Assembly: GCA_029194675.1 (NCBI GenBank)
Contig: JARFXP010000007.1
Location: 1-64,000, forward strand
Length of the DNA: 64,000 bases
Reading direction: 5' to 3'
Source of the DNA: Nitrospira sp.
Lineage (GTDB): Bacteria; Nitrospirota; Nitrospiria; Nitrospirales; Nitrospiraceae
This document shows positions 63,902 through 64,000 of the stretch, in pieces (position 1 is the first letter of the stretch; each line of letters starts with the position of its first letter). A model generated the notes under the pieces. That model saw only the letters and a list, made by a program, of their open reading frames with translations, was not told the origin of the DNA and made no database searches. The translations under genes were made by a program, and so were the position numbers.

Positions 63902-64000
63902 TCACGGACCTCTCCGTATCAATGCGTTGTGTCGCCGGGCCAAATCGCGAGCTTCATGGCTGGCTTTCAGATAGTCTTCCGCCATGGCGCGGAGATTGGT
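63902..64000 (-). CDS. 3' end of a small conserved gene, cut by the window edge
   Basis: From the window edge the minus-strand frame reads 32 residues including MAEDYLKASHEARDLARRHN and ends with TGA at 63902. The helix-rich end with several charged residues is protein-like, but no family can be given from this piece. Confidence 0.5.
   Translation of the reverse strand, partial: TNLRAMAEDYLKASHEARDLARRHNALIRRGP

Overview
The window comes from a Gram-negative bacterium. Many periplasmic mono- and multi-heme c-type cytochromes, type IV pilus genes, an outer-membrane lipid transport (Mla) operon and the general style of the proteins suggest Nitrospirota, probably a Nitrospira-like organism. That assignment is inference from gene content, since the window holds no rRNA or nitrite oxidoreductase marker.

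Layout. 1-7.1 kb: a hybrid sensor kinase cut by the window edge, a PAP2 phosphatase, a TolB-like propeller protein overlapping a secreted M1-type metallopeptidase, and a response regulator with two receiver domains. 7.2-9.7 kb: the overlapping housekeeping set phoH-ybeY-ftsY. 9.8-27.5 kb: a type IV pilus region. It has two separate minor-pilin operons (fimT-pilV-pilW-pilX-hypothetical-pilY1-lipoprotein, and gspH/fimT-pilV-pilW-pilX-like-pilB), a PilZ protein, the prepilin peptidase pilD and a small LuxR-type regulator. An IS110-family element with a highly structured leader, a good bridge-RNA candidate, sits between the two operons. The second operon has a convincing sigma-54 promoter and a pair of upstream repeats 21 bp apart. 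27.5-34.1 kb: rlmB, cysS, dedA, surE, tRNA-Pro(GGG), a MerR-type regulator, an IHF/HU subunit and citramalate synthase.

34.1-41.9 kb is a redox and stress stretch. It holds four c-type cytochrome genes (one a pseudogene, one tetraheme), a Tll0287-like haem protein, a Spy-like protein with a Gly/Met/His-rich tail, CBS, DsrE, Dyp-peroxidase and OsmC proteins, a DUF2892 protein, an unlisted 56-residue lipoprotein and a broken DUF4177-like gene. 42.07-43.48 kb is a complete IS of the IS1202/ISNCY type with a 16-bp target duplication.

Just downstream of that IS is the most unusual locus: a 3,082-residue NRPS (43.7-53.0 kb) with the order FAAL-ACP-C-A-PCP-C-A-PCP-TE, followed by its own Sfp-type phosphopantetheinyl transferase. 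It should build an N-acylated dipeptide whose second residue is predicted to be glycine. Several catalytic motifs are non-canonical: the first C domain has HR instead of HH, the second C domain ends in DQ, and the TE has a Cys nucleophile with no obvious catalytic His.

53.8-64 kb: a four-gene Mla/MCE lipid transport operon (mlaE-mlaF-mlaD-lipoprotein), ftsH, two predicted outer-membrane proteins, a frameshifted rnk gene, a tandem universal stress protein preceded by a truncated copy, a REP-like double hairpin and the 3' end of one more gene. Several decayed genes (cytochrome, DUF4177, rnk, usp) and two insertion sequences show an actively rearranging region.
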